Positions 36,797-47,326 of a stretch of 64,000 nt of DNA are shown piece by piece (the stretch's first letter is position 1; the number at the start of each line of letters is the position of its first letter). The translations under genes and the position numbers were made by a program. The DNA is from Protopterus annectens (taxonomy: Eukaryota > Chordata > Ceratodontiformes > Protopteridae): positions 700,559,721 through 700,623,720 of the forward strand of contig NC_056750.1 of assembly GCF_019279795.1 (NCBI RefSeq). The letters run 5' to 3'. The notes under the pieces were generated by a model that was not told where the DNA came from, searched no databases, and was given only the letters and a program-made list of their open reading frames with translations.

Positions 36797-39700
36797 GTTT
36801 CTGCTAAGGACAACCCTACACAATACCTGATGAAAAGCACATTCCCTAACAGTATCACTGTCCAGACCAAGTATGTCTGAACTTGCTGTCAGGCCTTAGA
36901 TTTTTTTTCATAGTGATCAGAAAAAGTAAAGCTTTAGTTTTTCATTCATTGTAGATTTGTGATTTTTTTTCAGGATTCGTTAATTTTGATATTGTGTACT
37001 TTGCTATTTATAAACATTAAAATTAACTGATGTAAACCCTGAACATTTATGATTTATTTGAAGAAGTTCTTTTCAATGTAAATATTTCTCTTTGTGGTGC
37101 TGTGAATATGAAGGTGAATTGTTACTGTTGTTTTCTTTATTTAAAATATTTGGAACCACTGCTTTGGAACTTGGCATGCTGATATTACAGCTGCTTTGGT
37201 GATGGAGCAGTTTTGGTTCAGTTTGAGATTTTTTTTTGCCCAAAAGATTGCTTGTAGTGTTGGAGTGAAGCCAACAAGAGTGAAAGTCTGTAGGAAAGAT
37301 TGAAATTAACATCTGGCATGTGAGATAACTTCTTTTTAATTACTATTTTAACGTGACTGTAAACAACATGAGAAGTACTGTGTCAGCTGCCCGAATAACG
37401 TGTTTTGGACTGAGTGATGAGTTCACATAAATTAAGATGTTTTTCTTTCCTAACATTTTATGCTGTTTAATTTTTTATGTTTTTAGAGTTTTTTTATTTA
37501 TCTCTTTGTTAACACTACTTATGTTTTGTGTATTTGTTAAGGTACTTGCATATTATCGCAACCAGATTTTTAACGTTTTGTAATTGCTACAGTTTTCAGT
37601 GGCCTAAAACATGTGCTGACATTTACATGTAGTAAGCCTGAAATCAGCAGCAGTAGAAAGGTATAATTCCCCAGAAATAAGTCCGTTGAGTTTGTCTTTG
37701 TGGGGATGCAAACGCTGACTTACATCATTTACTCGTAAGCAGGGTGCGATGAAGTGAATGTTGCTATATTAGCAGCAATTAAGGACTCCTCCTTTATGCT
37801 CTAGGACAGTTGTCTGAACAGCAGGTTAACCTCAGTTTGATAGACCGTTCTTCCGAGGAAGAGGATTTCTCTGTTAAAGTAACCATTATCTGCAAATTTG
37901 GAGCACGGTCCGCCTAGGAGAAATCCTGCCAGGTGAATTCTCAGTTCAACGCACATTATACCCAGTGTCCAGAAAGTACTGCTGGAATTTTAAGTGTAGT
38001 GCCTACAGCAAACAGCTTACGAAGGAGCTTGACTTTCAACAGGAAGAGGGTCCTGACATAAGTAATGAATACAGACACCAGATTATCTTAAGAAAAGTAC
38101 CATAACTGCTCAAGTTTTGCTTTAGGAAAGTCAGTTCAAAAGTAGTTCAAACAAGTGCAACACTTACAGAATCACAGTTGCCCTGCTTTTCTGGGCAGAA
38201 TGGTACACAGAATGGTTGTAGGCTGCCTGTGTTAAAAAATGCACTTGATAAAAATTGTTGTCCGCTTACAGGTGTTTGACAACCTCCTGCTTGTGCTTCT
38301 TATTCTGGTTCCTGTTTCTCAAGCAAGATGAAACAGTAGTAAGTGGAAGTTCACGCACTCAGTTTTACTTTAACCTACAGTCATTTCTGGAAAACATTAG
38401 TAATTACAGGATGTTAAAATTTTGGTTGTGATTATAGGCAAGTACCTTTGTTATTGACTTAAAATATCATTATTGGCATATTTTTCACTTGAATGTTACC
38501 TATAAGCATTAGTGTAGCAGTCTTAAAAGTCAAGAGATAACTAAGGACTTAATCATTTTTTCTGCACTTAACTCAAGATTAGAGTCAAGATTAGAGGTTC
38601 AGCATAAGCTCTCAGCCCAGAAAAGAATATACAGATATTAAAGATGGAAGCAGTGTTTGCGTGGGCCTGCAAAATTATGTGCCCAAGTTTTAGCAGGCAG
38701 TAAGGAAAAAATGACTTGGCCTAAAACTTGATCTTTAATGCTAGGGTTGCAGGGGTTGAGAACTGCTACCTTAGAAATCTGAATCGGTTGTAAAAAACAT
38801 TAGACCACCATCTACTGAGGTTTTAAGGTTGATGTCTTCCATAATCGTGTGGATGCCTGTAGTCAAATTTGCCTATCCTGTCTGTAAAAATGTGTTAGCA
38901 CACAATTGGTGATCCAAGTCAGCTTTTTATTGCTGGTAGCAAGAAATAACCGCAAATTAAGACTATGGTGCGCAGATATGTTTTGTTGGTAGTAATGGAA
39001 TGCTTTATTTTGGGGAGGGGGGTAAGATTGTTAAGTAGAAAAATCACTTCTTGCAAATGTGAGCAGTTTTAAAGACTTGCAACATCACAAAGAAGATAGG
39101 ATTGGAACATACCCAAGATGTTTTTGTTGCCTTTGCTTTCATTGTGAAACCAGTTCACAGGATAGCTGTAGATACCACAGGACTATTAGGTACACCAAGT
39201 GCTACAAATAAAAGGTTTATATTAATTTAGCAGTAATCCTTGACTGGGTGTGGGTAATGCAGGATTTGCCCATTTTAGCATGGCTTGATCACAAGGACTG
39301 GTATACTCTGGGTGGCTTTCTGCCTTTCAAAAAAAAAAAAAAACACAAACCACACGACTTACTGTATTTGGCAGTTTGAGAGACCCAAAATTCACAGCAT
39401 CCTCCAAGTCCAGCTTTTTCTTCTTTGTTATGTTATAACTCAGTCTTGGTTTGTTGTTGTATTTGTGGGTTCTCCTGACGATATTTCTCTATGTCTCAAA
39501 CCGTTTGGCTTGGTCTCTGGTTAGGGAATATAATGTGCAACCTTTTGAAAAACGTTTTTGTTATAAGAGGCCACATTTTTTTCTTTGGTGTGTATAGTTA
39601 AGTCCATGAATCCTAGATGTCTTAACCAGCCTATCAGTCAGTAAACTGGTTAATTGATAAACAGATGGTTTTACTGTCTCCTTGTAGTATGAGCAGAAGC

Positions 39701-39839
39701 TCACACAAAATTGGTTATGCAGAGTAAAGGGTAGAGAAGGAACAGGTAAAAGCATTGAAGAGTCTTTGTCTACATGCCCTTGTTCTAGCAAGTAACTTAC
39801 ATTTTCAGTAAGGCTTTTCATTTGCTGGACATTGATAAT
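36797..39839. other. Stretch with no recognised feature
   Basis: AT-rich sequence with no domain, repeat or RNA gene I can support. Poly-A or poly-T tracts at 37230 and 39330 are isolated. Confidence 0.3.
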
Positions 39840-42000
39840 TCAAGGCCAGTAGTGTTTTGTTTTTATTTTGTTGTAACTGTTCCAACCTCTACAGCTCCTT
39901 CTTTAGCCAACTCGTCTAATTTGTCAACATGTATTCCATGCTTTGATCACCGTTGGTGTACCTTCAGCTTAATAATAATAATACTGTGTAGGGAAAGTCT
40001 GCTTTTACCACTTTCCATATTTTTCATTTTAATATGTCCTGGTAGCTGTTAGGTTTTCCATCAGCAGTAATCAGTCCACACCTGACCCGGATGGGGCAAT
40101 CAGAGGTTAAAATTGTCGCTGTGTGTGCACTATCTCTGTAGCAGAGCGGGAGTAAGGGAGTCCTTTTTTTAGCATCTAGTTCTGCTGTTTGTGTTAAGCA
40201 CCTTCCAGGTTAACCTGTTTTTTTGATGTTACCTCATCAGGGTTTTAGGTAGCCTATCCCATCACATATTTACTTTGGGGTGCAGCCTAATATCATGCCC
40301 CTTCTGTGTACCAATTAGATACTTTTCCAGGTGCTAAAGCACCAGCTCTCGACTGTTTCTCTTAATTTTCTAAGTCAGGACACTCATGCCTATGCTGATA
40401 TACAGAATGTTCTGATGTAATCTTGAATATTTTCTCTTGAGTTCCTTATGTTGCACATTGGAGGCCTACTTCAATGCGTCCTAGTCTGGCACTAAACATT
40501 TCCATCAGGGATCCTTATAGAACATATTTAGAGGGTGCATTTTGATTTGCAGTACCAGTGAGGCATTACTTGTTATAACATGTTGGCTTTAGCAGTTCAG
40601 TGTGCTATGGCAACTAGTTTTTCACATTCCACATGTCCCTTTTCTACTTGTGTGAGTGCTCTAGAGTAATAACCTCATTTTTAATTATGTCACTACGTGG
40701 TACCCGTTTGCTTTTTTTGTAACAACACAGCAATCACAGTGGTTCCATTGTGTTCAGACTGCACTATGAATGTCTTTACTAGTTACCTCGCAGTCCAAGA
40801 GCTGGACAGAAATGAGGTCCTCTTTTGAGTTAATGAAATCTGCTTTTTGGTCCTCAGACCATTCTAGAACTGCTTACCCCTTAAATTGCCCACAACATTT
40901 GTGTTAACAGTTTAGTTTTTCTACCATAATCTATCTACAGTTTAGAGAAGCCAACCCCCCCGCCCCGCAGTACTTGTCTCAGACCTGTCACAGTAGTTTA
41001 CAGAGGTGTTTTTATCTGGGCTACTTTCCTTTCTACATTTGACACTCTAATTCCCAAGAACTACATTGATGTCCTTTTAAACTTGACGTTTTGGAGTTTA
41101 ACTTTAGTCTATTTTTTCCTCAAGACCTAAAACACAAATGTTACTGCTCAATTTCTGTACTCAGTAATATGGCATCTACATATTGGATGACATTTTGTCT
41201 ACATTTTGGTCTTAGGATGTCCTGCATCAACCTTAAGAAGAATGTTAGAGGCTGATGGAAGCCTTGAGGCATTCTTGTCTATGTATTGTGTTGATACTTT
41301 AAAGTGACAGTTTCATTGTAGACTCTACATGTAGGTCAACCTCTAAAAACATTACTGAGGTCAGGAGTGGGATAATGTTCACATATCCTCATTGATCCAT
41401 CCATGTGTGGCATGTCATGAGTGAATGAAAAAAAGGGCTAACGATATAGAAATATTTAGTTCTGCCTAGTAACAGCAAGGGCCAGATTTAATAAAGCCTG
41501 CAGTGAGTGTACACGGTATGTGTTCAAAAACTTCTTATCACCTTTTTTTTTTTTTTGCTTTCTAGTCACTCAGAAAGATTACACTAAGTGTTCATGTATC
41601 TTTATGAATCCCTATCTGTATTTAAAATTGTAAGATTATCAGTAGGAAAACTAAAATTAGGAGGAAGAAGGTGTCAGTTATGTCTGTGTTGTCTGTTCAC
41701 TCAGAATGGTGTACACTTAGCGTAGGTGTTATTGAATCCGTGGACAGGTCTTTAGGGACCTTCTTTTTTTTTTTTGACAGTCCAGTATTGATGAACTGAT
41801 TTGCACTGTCTCTTCACTTGCCTATTCTGCCTTCCATTTGAATGATGTTTAACGGCTTTGGTGGGTTCAACTCTCACTTTAAATACATTTAGAATAAACC
41901 CACGATTATTTTGGTGTGTAGTAAAAGTCTTCATACTTGCAGATTAGATTGCCTCTTTGTACTGTTTGGTATAGATGCAGTAAGTCATCCTTTTAATAAT
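39840..42000 (-). mobile_element. Endogenous retrovirus pol remnant (fossil)
   Basis: On the minus strand short pieces of retroviral Pol are readable in the right order. These are an RT segment around 41130-41440 (HYPTPDLSNVF, then MPQGFHQPLTFF), the RT connection and first RNase H part around 40580-40850 (WSEDQKADF, ALTQVEKGHVECEKLV), and the RNase H end around 39870-39980 (VDKLDELAKEGA). The segment organisation is of the gamma/epsilon-retrovirus type. No LTR, gag or env was recognised nearby. It is broken many times (well over ten) and looks old. A small inverted-repeat element interrupts it at 41468-41748; its right border beyond 41748 is uncertain. Confidence 0.65.
41468..41748. mobile_element. 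MITE-like inverted-repeat element
   Basis: The left end GGCCAGATTTAATAAAGCCT continues to GTGAGTGTACAC. The right end, read on the minus strand, is CCACGGATTCAATAACACCT continuing to GCTAAGTGTACAC. The ends are about 35 bp with roughly three quarters identity. The interior of about 210 bp is AT-rich with a long T-run and no coding potential. It lies within the retroviral pol remnant. Its first bases resemble the ends of the element at 36591-36796 (GGCCAGAT), which may mean the same superfamily. Confidence 0.5.
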
Positions 42001-42432
42001 TTTCACTTATACATGTCAACAGTGTACCCTAGTATTTTTTTTTTAATTGTTACCTATGATATTCTGTAACCCAGGATGGAAAGCCCACTAGTTCTCAGCG
42101 TTATTATCTCCTGTTATAGTCAAAACAGGTTTAGTAACTTGGACTTGAGTAACATGTCTCCCTAGTCCTTAAAGTTCTCTTTCCCCATCTTTGGGCAGAA
42201 GTTGCTTAGCCAGAACTGGCAAAGTATGGGGTTAAAGTTTTGAGAAGTAACAGAAGAGGACAGACTACTAGTCACCGCATGTGCAAAGTTGTCTCTTCAG
42301 TTAATCTTCAAACTTGTGAACGTACAGCACAATCGGAAGTATTGGTAATCTCATTTTCTTGCTCATTCAATGTTTCCATAAATTAGTGTTAAGACTTGTG
42401 TGGTGGAGGTGAAGGTTTCGGGTCTATATTAG

Positions 42433-42826
42433 ATCACCGAATGCTTAAAAAAGCGAACGGTGATTAATCAACCCTGTGTAAGCGAAAGCTTACAAATTTG
42501 AACTGTCAGAACAGCGATTTTTTTTTTTTTTCCCTAGGGAAAAGAAATCGCTGTTCCAAAAAAAATATATATATATATATATGTGTGTTAAACACTTTAA
42601 AACATTATATTAATTGTCGGGGACTTTGCCCCCCACCCCCCCCAACTTAAATATACCAACTCCGAGACCGCACTACAGTGCCAAAAACAGCAAAGTAACG
42701 AAGCGGCCAAGCAAATTCTTTCCCAGGGAAAGAATTTGCTTAAAAGCCGCTTCAGGCTTTTGAGTTTGACCAAGACGCATTCAAAAGAATGCATCTTCGG
42801 TCTTCTAATAGGAAACCAAGGTTTCC
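42433..42826. repeat. Cluster of seven independent hairpins
   Basis: In about 400 bp seven compact palindromes follow one another without sharing arms: 42433-42464 (ATCACCG...CGGTGAT with inner GCTTAAAAAAGC), 42478-42493 (GTAAGCGAAAGCTTAC, perfect), 42509-42556 (GAACAGCGATTT...AAATCGCTGTTC), a GGGG/CCCC stem at about 42619-42634, 42701-42752 (AAGCGGC...GCCGCTT with a long inner stem), 42768-42802 (GACC...GGTC with GCATTC/GAATGC) and 42811-42826 (GGAAACCAAGGTTTCC, perfect). An AT microsatellite lies at about 42567-42583. No coding potential. I do not recognise the element. Confidence 0.7.
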
Positions 42827-43832
42827 ACACCTTTTCTGGCTTGTAAAGCCTTTTTGTTTGGGGCCTGTCCAGCTTTTCCTCTTTCCTTTGACTAACAATC
42901 CTTAGCTATATACTGCTTCATCTGAGAACTATTACACTGCCCTTTAAATTTTCCTATTTTGGGGGCCACACCTCAATTTACATATACTACTATAATTTCT
43001 GCTTTTATGAGGCACTTGAGGACTTTGCCCACTAAATCCTTATAGATGGTCCACAAAACAGAAACATCATTTTATAATTTATCATAACTATTTATCTGTC
43101 TACAAATTAAAATAGCTTGTTTTAATATTTGGGCAATCTAGCTACGACTGTGTCCAACAAAGCATTATTAGCATTATCATGATCAGGATTTTCATTTCTC
43201 CCAAACTGTTGATACACTTTCATTTTTTTTGCGCATATAATCGTGAAAGTCATGTTTTTGAATTGTAATAACCCTTTATTGTATAATGTGGTTAGTTATT
43301 CTATGTATGCTGAAGCTTTTTTTTTTGAAAAATGTTTAAGCAGGTAATGCTTTATGGGAGTATTTGACAAAACAAATGTTTTCTAACTGAGTTTTTAACA
43401 GACAAAGGTGAAAGTTTTACAGATGACCTTTTGACATTCTTGTAGAAGTATGGCGATAGAGAGCTGAAATCTGCTTCTTACAGTACTTACGCTAACTGGG
43501 AGGATAAGTAATAGTCTTAAAATTTATTAAGATCATTTGCAGATCAGTTTTAGAAAATGTGGGCCAAGTATTTTTTTTCTTTTGTTTGCTTACAGATAAA
43601 TACTGTAAGAGTTTATGGGGTTCTCACATTTTGAATTATTGTTTTATCATCATAGGGTGAGGTGAAAGTGATTCTTTGGAAGAAAATATGGTAGAAAATT
43701 TCCTAATCCTTGTGAAGGGAAAGGAACAAATCAAGCAATGAGCTTGCGCATGAGCACTTAGTATTGGCTCAGCATCAATAAAATGTTTGACATGATTGGA
43801 AGGCAGATTGGCCTGGAAAGTGCAGTTAAGAA
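42827..43832. other. Stretch with no recognised feature
   Basis: AT-rich sequence between the hairpin cluster and the left terminus of DIRS element C. Nothing recognised. Confidence 0.3.
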
Positions 43833-44032
43833 AACTTACCATAACAGTAGATGTTCAGATAATCACTGCTGTGGTAGCCTTAGCTATATGGGTTATATTT
43901 TGCCAGTGATATAACAGCCATCCCATTTCTAAAGCTTCAAGGCATCCTCCTCATGCCCAAACCATCAGTCAGTTCAAGCTGAGCTTTTTAAAAAGACAGG
44001 TTTGTGCTCCAAGTCCTTCATGCCAACAGAGA
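43833..44032 (+). repeat. Left inverted terminus of DIRS element C
   Basis: The reverse complement of 54490-54690 matches in order: AACCCATNTAGCTNAGGCTAC-type sequence, an ATATAACAG block, AAGCTTCA, CAGCTTGAGC/CAAGCTGAGC and AAAAAGACAGGTTT. A second, inverted relative of the outer part (CACTGCTGTGGTAGCC) lies at 44130-44190 and another at about 44215-44260. These probably form the internal complementary region. Confidence 0.75.
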
Positions 44033-44265
44033 GAGGTAGGCTGAGCCATGAAAGGATGATGCTAGGAACAACAAAAAATAATTATCCACACCCTGGCCTA
44101 AAAAACACACCAAAGAACAAGGGTGACGGAGGGAGGGAATGGCTACCACAGCAGTGATCATTCGAATATCTACTTAGGGTAAGTTTACTACACAATTGTA
44201 CTATGTTCGTCGTATTGATCACTGCTGCAGTAACCCAAGCTATATGAGTAGATTACCCAAGCTTA

Positions 44266-44846
44266 TTACATTTGGAGGTGGAGGTGGAAGGGGAAGGGTC
44301 CAAGAGTCCCTGGAGAATGGCCTGATCTAGAGAAGGAATCAAGCTTGTAATGCCTTGTAAACATATATGTAGAGGACCAAGTTGCTGTTTGCAGGATCCG
44401 ACCCTTTCCAAAAAGCCACAAATGAAGCCAAGGCCCTGGCAGAGTGGGCTTTGACCCTGCCTGGAATAGTTTTGCTTTGGTGAGCATAACGAAAAGTAAT
44501 AGCCTTAGACAGCCATTTGGGAATAGTCCTGTTTTGACACCGGTTGTGCCTCCTTCTTATCTTCACAAGAAATGAACAGTTGATCCTAAGATCTGAAAGA
44601 TTTAGTTTTGTCAAAATAGTTCTTGAGTTGTCTGTGGACATCCAAGGTATGAAGTGTCCTTTCTTCCTAATTTTTAAGTTCAGGAAAGAAAACAGGGAGA
44701 TGGATAGTTTGACTTAGTGAACTCTAATGCCACTTTAGGAATAAAAGAAGGCTTAGTTCTTAAAGAAACACCATCACAGCGGAAAATGAGATAGGGTTGA
44801 ATTACAATAAGAGCTTGTAAGTTAGATACGCTTCTTGCAGAAATCA
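44266..44846 (-). pseudogene. DIRS element C recombinase, C-terminal part (fossil, left copy)
   Basis: On the minus strand GRVKAHSARALASFVAFWKG is the HxxR-type block, followed by HYKLDSFSR, equivalent to HYKLDLISR in element A. The segment 44363-44846 is repeated at 48370-48853 on the far side of the Penelope-like element. The stretch left of 44363 occurs only here, so this copy is the one joined to the element's 3' side. Confidence 0.8.
44363..44846 (+). repeat. Left copy of a 484-bp direct repeat flanking the Penelope-like element
   Basis: Aligns without indels to 48370-48853. By eye I count about five substitutions, so the copies are close to 99% identical. Borders: ATATATGTAGAGGACC on the left and CTTGCAGAAATCA on the right in both copies; flanking sequence differs immediately outside. 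The repeat consists of DIRS recombinase sequence, not of PLE sequence. Confidence 0.9.
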
Positions 44847-45962
44847 AAAGGTACAGAATTGGATTGTCTGAATTTTATTAAAGAATTAGATGACACTACC
44901 CCTTTCTTAAGGTTTACAGCTGAGACATCTCCCTATCGGATACATTATCTAGACTTAACACTGGAGTTGAATGGCAATAAGATTGACACATCTTTGTATA
45001 GGAAACCCACCTGGAGGAACACACTATTACGTTTTGAAAGTATGCACCCCAGGTTCACCTTTAAGGGGATCATATCAAGTCAAATGTACAGAGTATATAG
45101 AATATGTAGTGATAGGAATATTTTACATTTAGAACTTAACAAACTAGAAGCCTTGTTCAGAGAAAGAGGCTATCCTATTAAGTTAATTACTGAATGTAAG
45201 CATGAAATTATTAGGAGAATGAATATCACACAAGATTCAGCCGATCCTGACAGGAATATTCCTAAAACACATACAAAGAATAGAGAGAAGTTTACTGATA
45301 AATTGAGTTATGTCACTAAGTACACCAGTGATGTTGTCAATCTTAATAAAATTATCATTAGGAACTGGAATGTTTTGATTATGGATCCTTTTACCAGAAC
45401 AATAGTGGGCGACCATCCTAGGTTTAGTTACAAGACCTGTCACAATTTAAAACAATTACTTTGTTTAGAAAGGATTTCTCAATATAACAATGGGATGAGT
45501 GATCTACAGGGTACCTTTCCTTGTGGGCGGTGCCATATGTGTCCCTATATTTCTAAGAATGTTAGTTTTCAACATCCTGAAGGGTTTTTCACATTTGTAC
45601 CAAGTTTTCACAGTGATTGTAACAGTATGAATTTAATTTATTTAGCCACTTGTGACAATTGTGAAGTATTTTATGTGGGTCTTACCAAGAGGAGATTTCG
45701 TGACAGGATTTATAATCACTGTTACGACATTAAGAAAGGGCATGAATGTAATGCTCTAGCTAAGCACATTGTTGAATATAAAACTCACATGTTTAGTTTT
45801 AAGGTCTTGGAGATATTGGTTATTAACAATAGAGAAGGTGACAACATTAACCAGTTGGCTATTAAGGAACTTAAATGGATTTTCACTTTGAAAGCCCATA
45901 TTTACCCTGGTATTAGCCAGTCTGTATCCGTCAAAACTATTCTTAATAATAGAAAACTATGA
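44835..45962 (+). CDS. PLE protein: RT C-terminal part plus GIY-YIG endonuclease
   Basis: An uninterrupted frame of 375 codons. The first four codons (ATG at 44835) lie in the flanking DIRS repeat, so this ATG is accidental and the PLE-derived reading starts about 44847. Residues about 20-125 are the end of the RT domain (IHYLDLTLELN, SLYRKPTWRNTLLRFESMHP, YRICSDRNI). A cysteine cluster CGRCHMCPY at about 229-237 is the linker zinc-binding motif of PLEs. Residues about 267-300 form the GIY-YIG core (NLIYLATC, VFYVGLTKRRFRDRIYNH), and a late KWIFTLKAHIYPG block completes it. Such proteins nick DNA and prime reverse transcription from the nick. With the RT palm missing it cannot be autonomous. 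The open frame suggests a fairly recent insertion. Confidence 0.85.
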   Translation: MQKSKGTELDCLNFIKELDDTTPFLRFTAETSPYRIHYLDLTLELNGNKIDTSLYRKPTWRNTLLRFESMHPRFTFKGIISSQMYRVYRICSDRNILHLELNKLEALFRERGYPIKLITECKHEIIRRMNITQDSADPDRNIPKTHTKNREKFTDKLSYVTKYTSDVVNLNKIIIRNWNVLIMDPFTRTIVGDHPRFSYKTCHNLKQLLCLERISQYNNGMSDLQGTFPCGRCHMCPYISKNVSFQHPEGFFTFVPSFHSDCNSMNLIYLATCDNCEVFYVGLTKRRFRDRIYNHCYDIKKGHECNALAKHIVEYKTHMFSFKVLEILVINNREGDNINQLAIKELKWIFTLKAHIYPGISQSVSVKTILNNRKL

Positions 45963-47151
45963 AGGCAATATATATCTTCATAACTTTTGGGTTAAGATGT
46001 TTGCATCATACCTCAGCTTATTGTTTTATTTTCTTCTTTTTTCCTGACCTTGTTGGCCAACACTCTTTCTTGTTAATTATTTTGGGGTTCAGTAAATTCA
46101 TTTACTCAGCTTACCATCACTCTTATTCATAGTAATAGATAGATATTTTTATCGTACATGAGAATCATTACTTACAGTACCCAATAAAATATTTTATATA
46201 TGAGTTTTTTGCATTTTTTACTTTGTAGTATGTACTCATTCATGGCTTTTGTGAATGAGACAGAAAAAACATAGTAGCATAGTTATTAAAAATATATCTC
46301 ATATATGAGGTTATAGCTTCTATATTCATCGTATTTTTATATGTATTTTTCTCAGTTACTCACACCATTTATGAATATAATACTTTTCTATAGTGACAGG
46401 TCAACATCACTCATGTCCTACATACATGTTTTATGTATGCCTTTCATACACACACATTTACCCTATACTTCCAGCTTTTATTATGTCACACTCTTTTTCC
46501 CTTTTTATAGCTTTATTGTTGTCATACTATACAACACGAATTCAAGTTGATCCAGTGGCCACTTTTAAATTAAAGTGTCAACAAAGTCAGTTGTCTAACT
46601 CCAAATATTTTTTCTAACTTACATTTAATCATAATAACTAGCTTTTTAAGCAGTCATTTGATTGTCTTTTATTTACCCCTAAATTCATTAAGGATTATTA
46701 GAGAAGAACTGTCCATCCTTAGGATTATGACATTAAGCGGAATCATGCATCGTGCTTTACAGCACTTTTGGCATCTTGTTCTGCTTTTAGTCAGATTAAT
46801 TGTTTATTTTTTGTCTTATTTTTTGGACTAGATGCATACAACCCTGCCATACGTATGACATACTTGAGAGGCATTGAGTAGTATTGTTTCTGCAGTACTG
46901 TTTATATGGCGTTTAGCGAGTTTTTATTTTTAGCAAACTCGCTGTTTACTCTTGTAAGCTGTCAAACCAAATTTGACCTTCAGCGTCATCTTTGACCTCG
47001 TACATCTTGCATTCCAGCAATGACACATTCTTATAAGACTTATCATGTATAGAGGCATATTTTTAAGCACCAGTTTGTTTTTTCTTTTGTTTTGTTTTAG
47101 TCTCAGCACAAGGACGTTCCTAGTGAATATTCAACTTGGTTTTTATATTCA

Positions 47152-47166
47152 TACTGTTAGAACCTT
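47152..47166 (+). repeat. Target-site duplication, left copy
   Basis: TACTGTTAGAACCTT, identical to 47312-47326. It flanks the 145-bp insertion. Confidence 0.85.
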
Positions 47167-47311
47167 GGATAATTGTAAGTGAGAACAGTCACCACGAAAA
47201 GTATCCTCAATACGAATAAAATCCAAAAGTAGTCACGATAAAAATGTAAAAATCATTTATTGTAGGACATGGAATGAGCGCTTTCGCGTAGTGCTAGCTA
47301 CGCTTCATCAG
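47167..47311 (-). mobile_element. 145-bp PLE-end-like insertion starting at a hammerhead core
   Basis: Flanked by a perfect 15-bp duplication, TACTGTTAGAACCTT, at 47152-47166 and 47312-47326. Read on the minus strand, the insert begins exactly with CTGATGA and continues AGCGTAGCTAGCACTACGC then GAAA, the order expected for a hammerhead ribozyme core with stem II. After that come CAATAAATGAT, CGTATTGAGG and CGTGGTGACTG, resembling in order the end of the large PLE (CAATAAAGAAGAT ... GTGGTGATTCC). It is therefore best read as an extremely 5'-truncated PLE-type insertion or a small non-autonomous relative. Confidence 0.75.
47273..47311 (-). ncRNA. Hammerhead-ribozyme-like core (minus strand)
   Basis: CTGATGA, then A, then a six-base-pair stem GCGTAG/CTACGC with loop CTAGCA, then GAAA and GCGCTC. 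This matches CUGANGA-stem II-GAAA. There is one extra A between CUGAUGA and the stem, and helices I and III are not obvious from this segment alone, so catalytic activity is uncertain. Confidence 0.5.
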
Positions 47312-47326
47312 TACTGTTAGAACCTT
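47312..47326 (+). repeat. Target-site duplication, right copy
   Basis: TACTGTTAGAACCTT, identical to 47152-47166. Confidence 0.85.

Noticed and set aside
44835-44846. ATG at 44835 as the true start of the PLE protein
   Set aside because: These bases belong to the flanking DIRS repeat, found again at 48842-48853 without the PLE frame.
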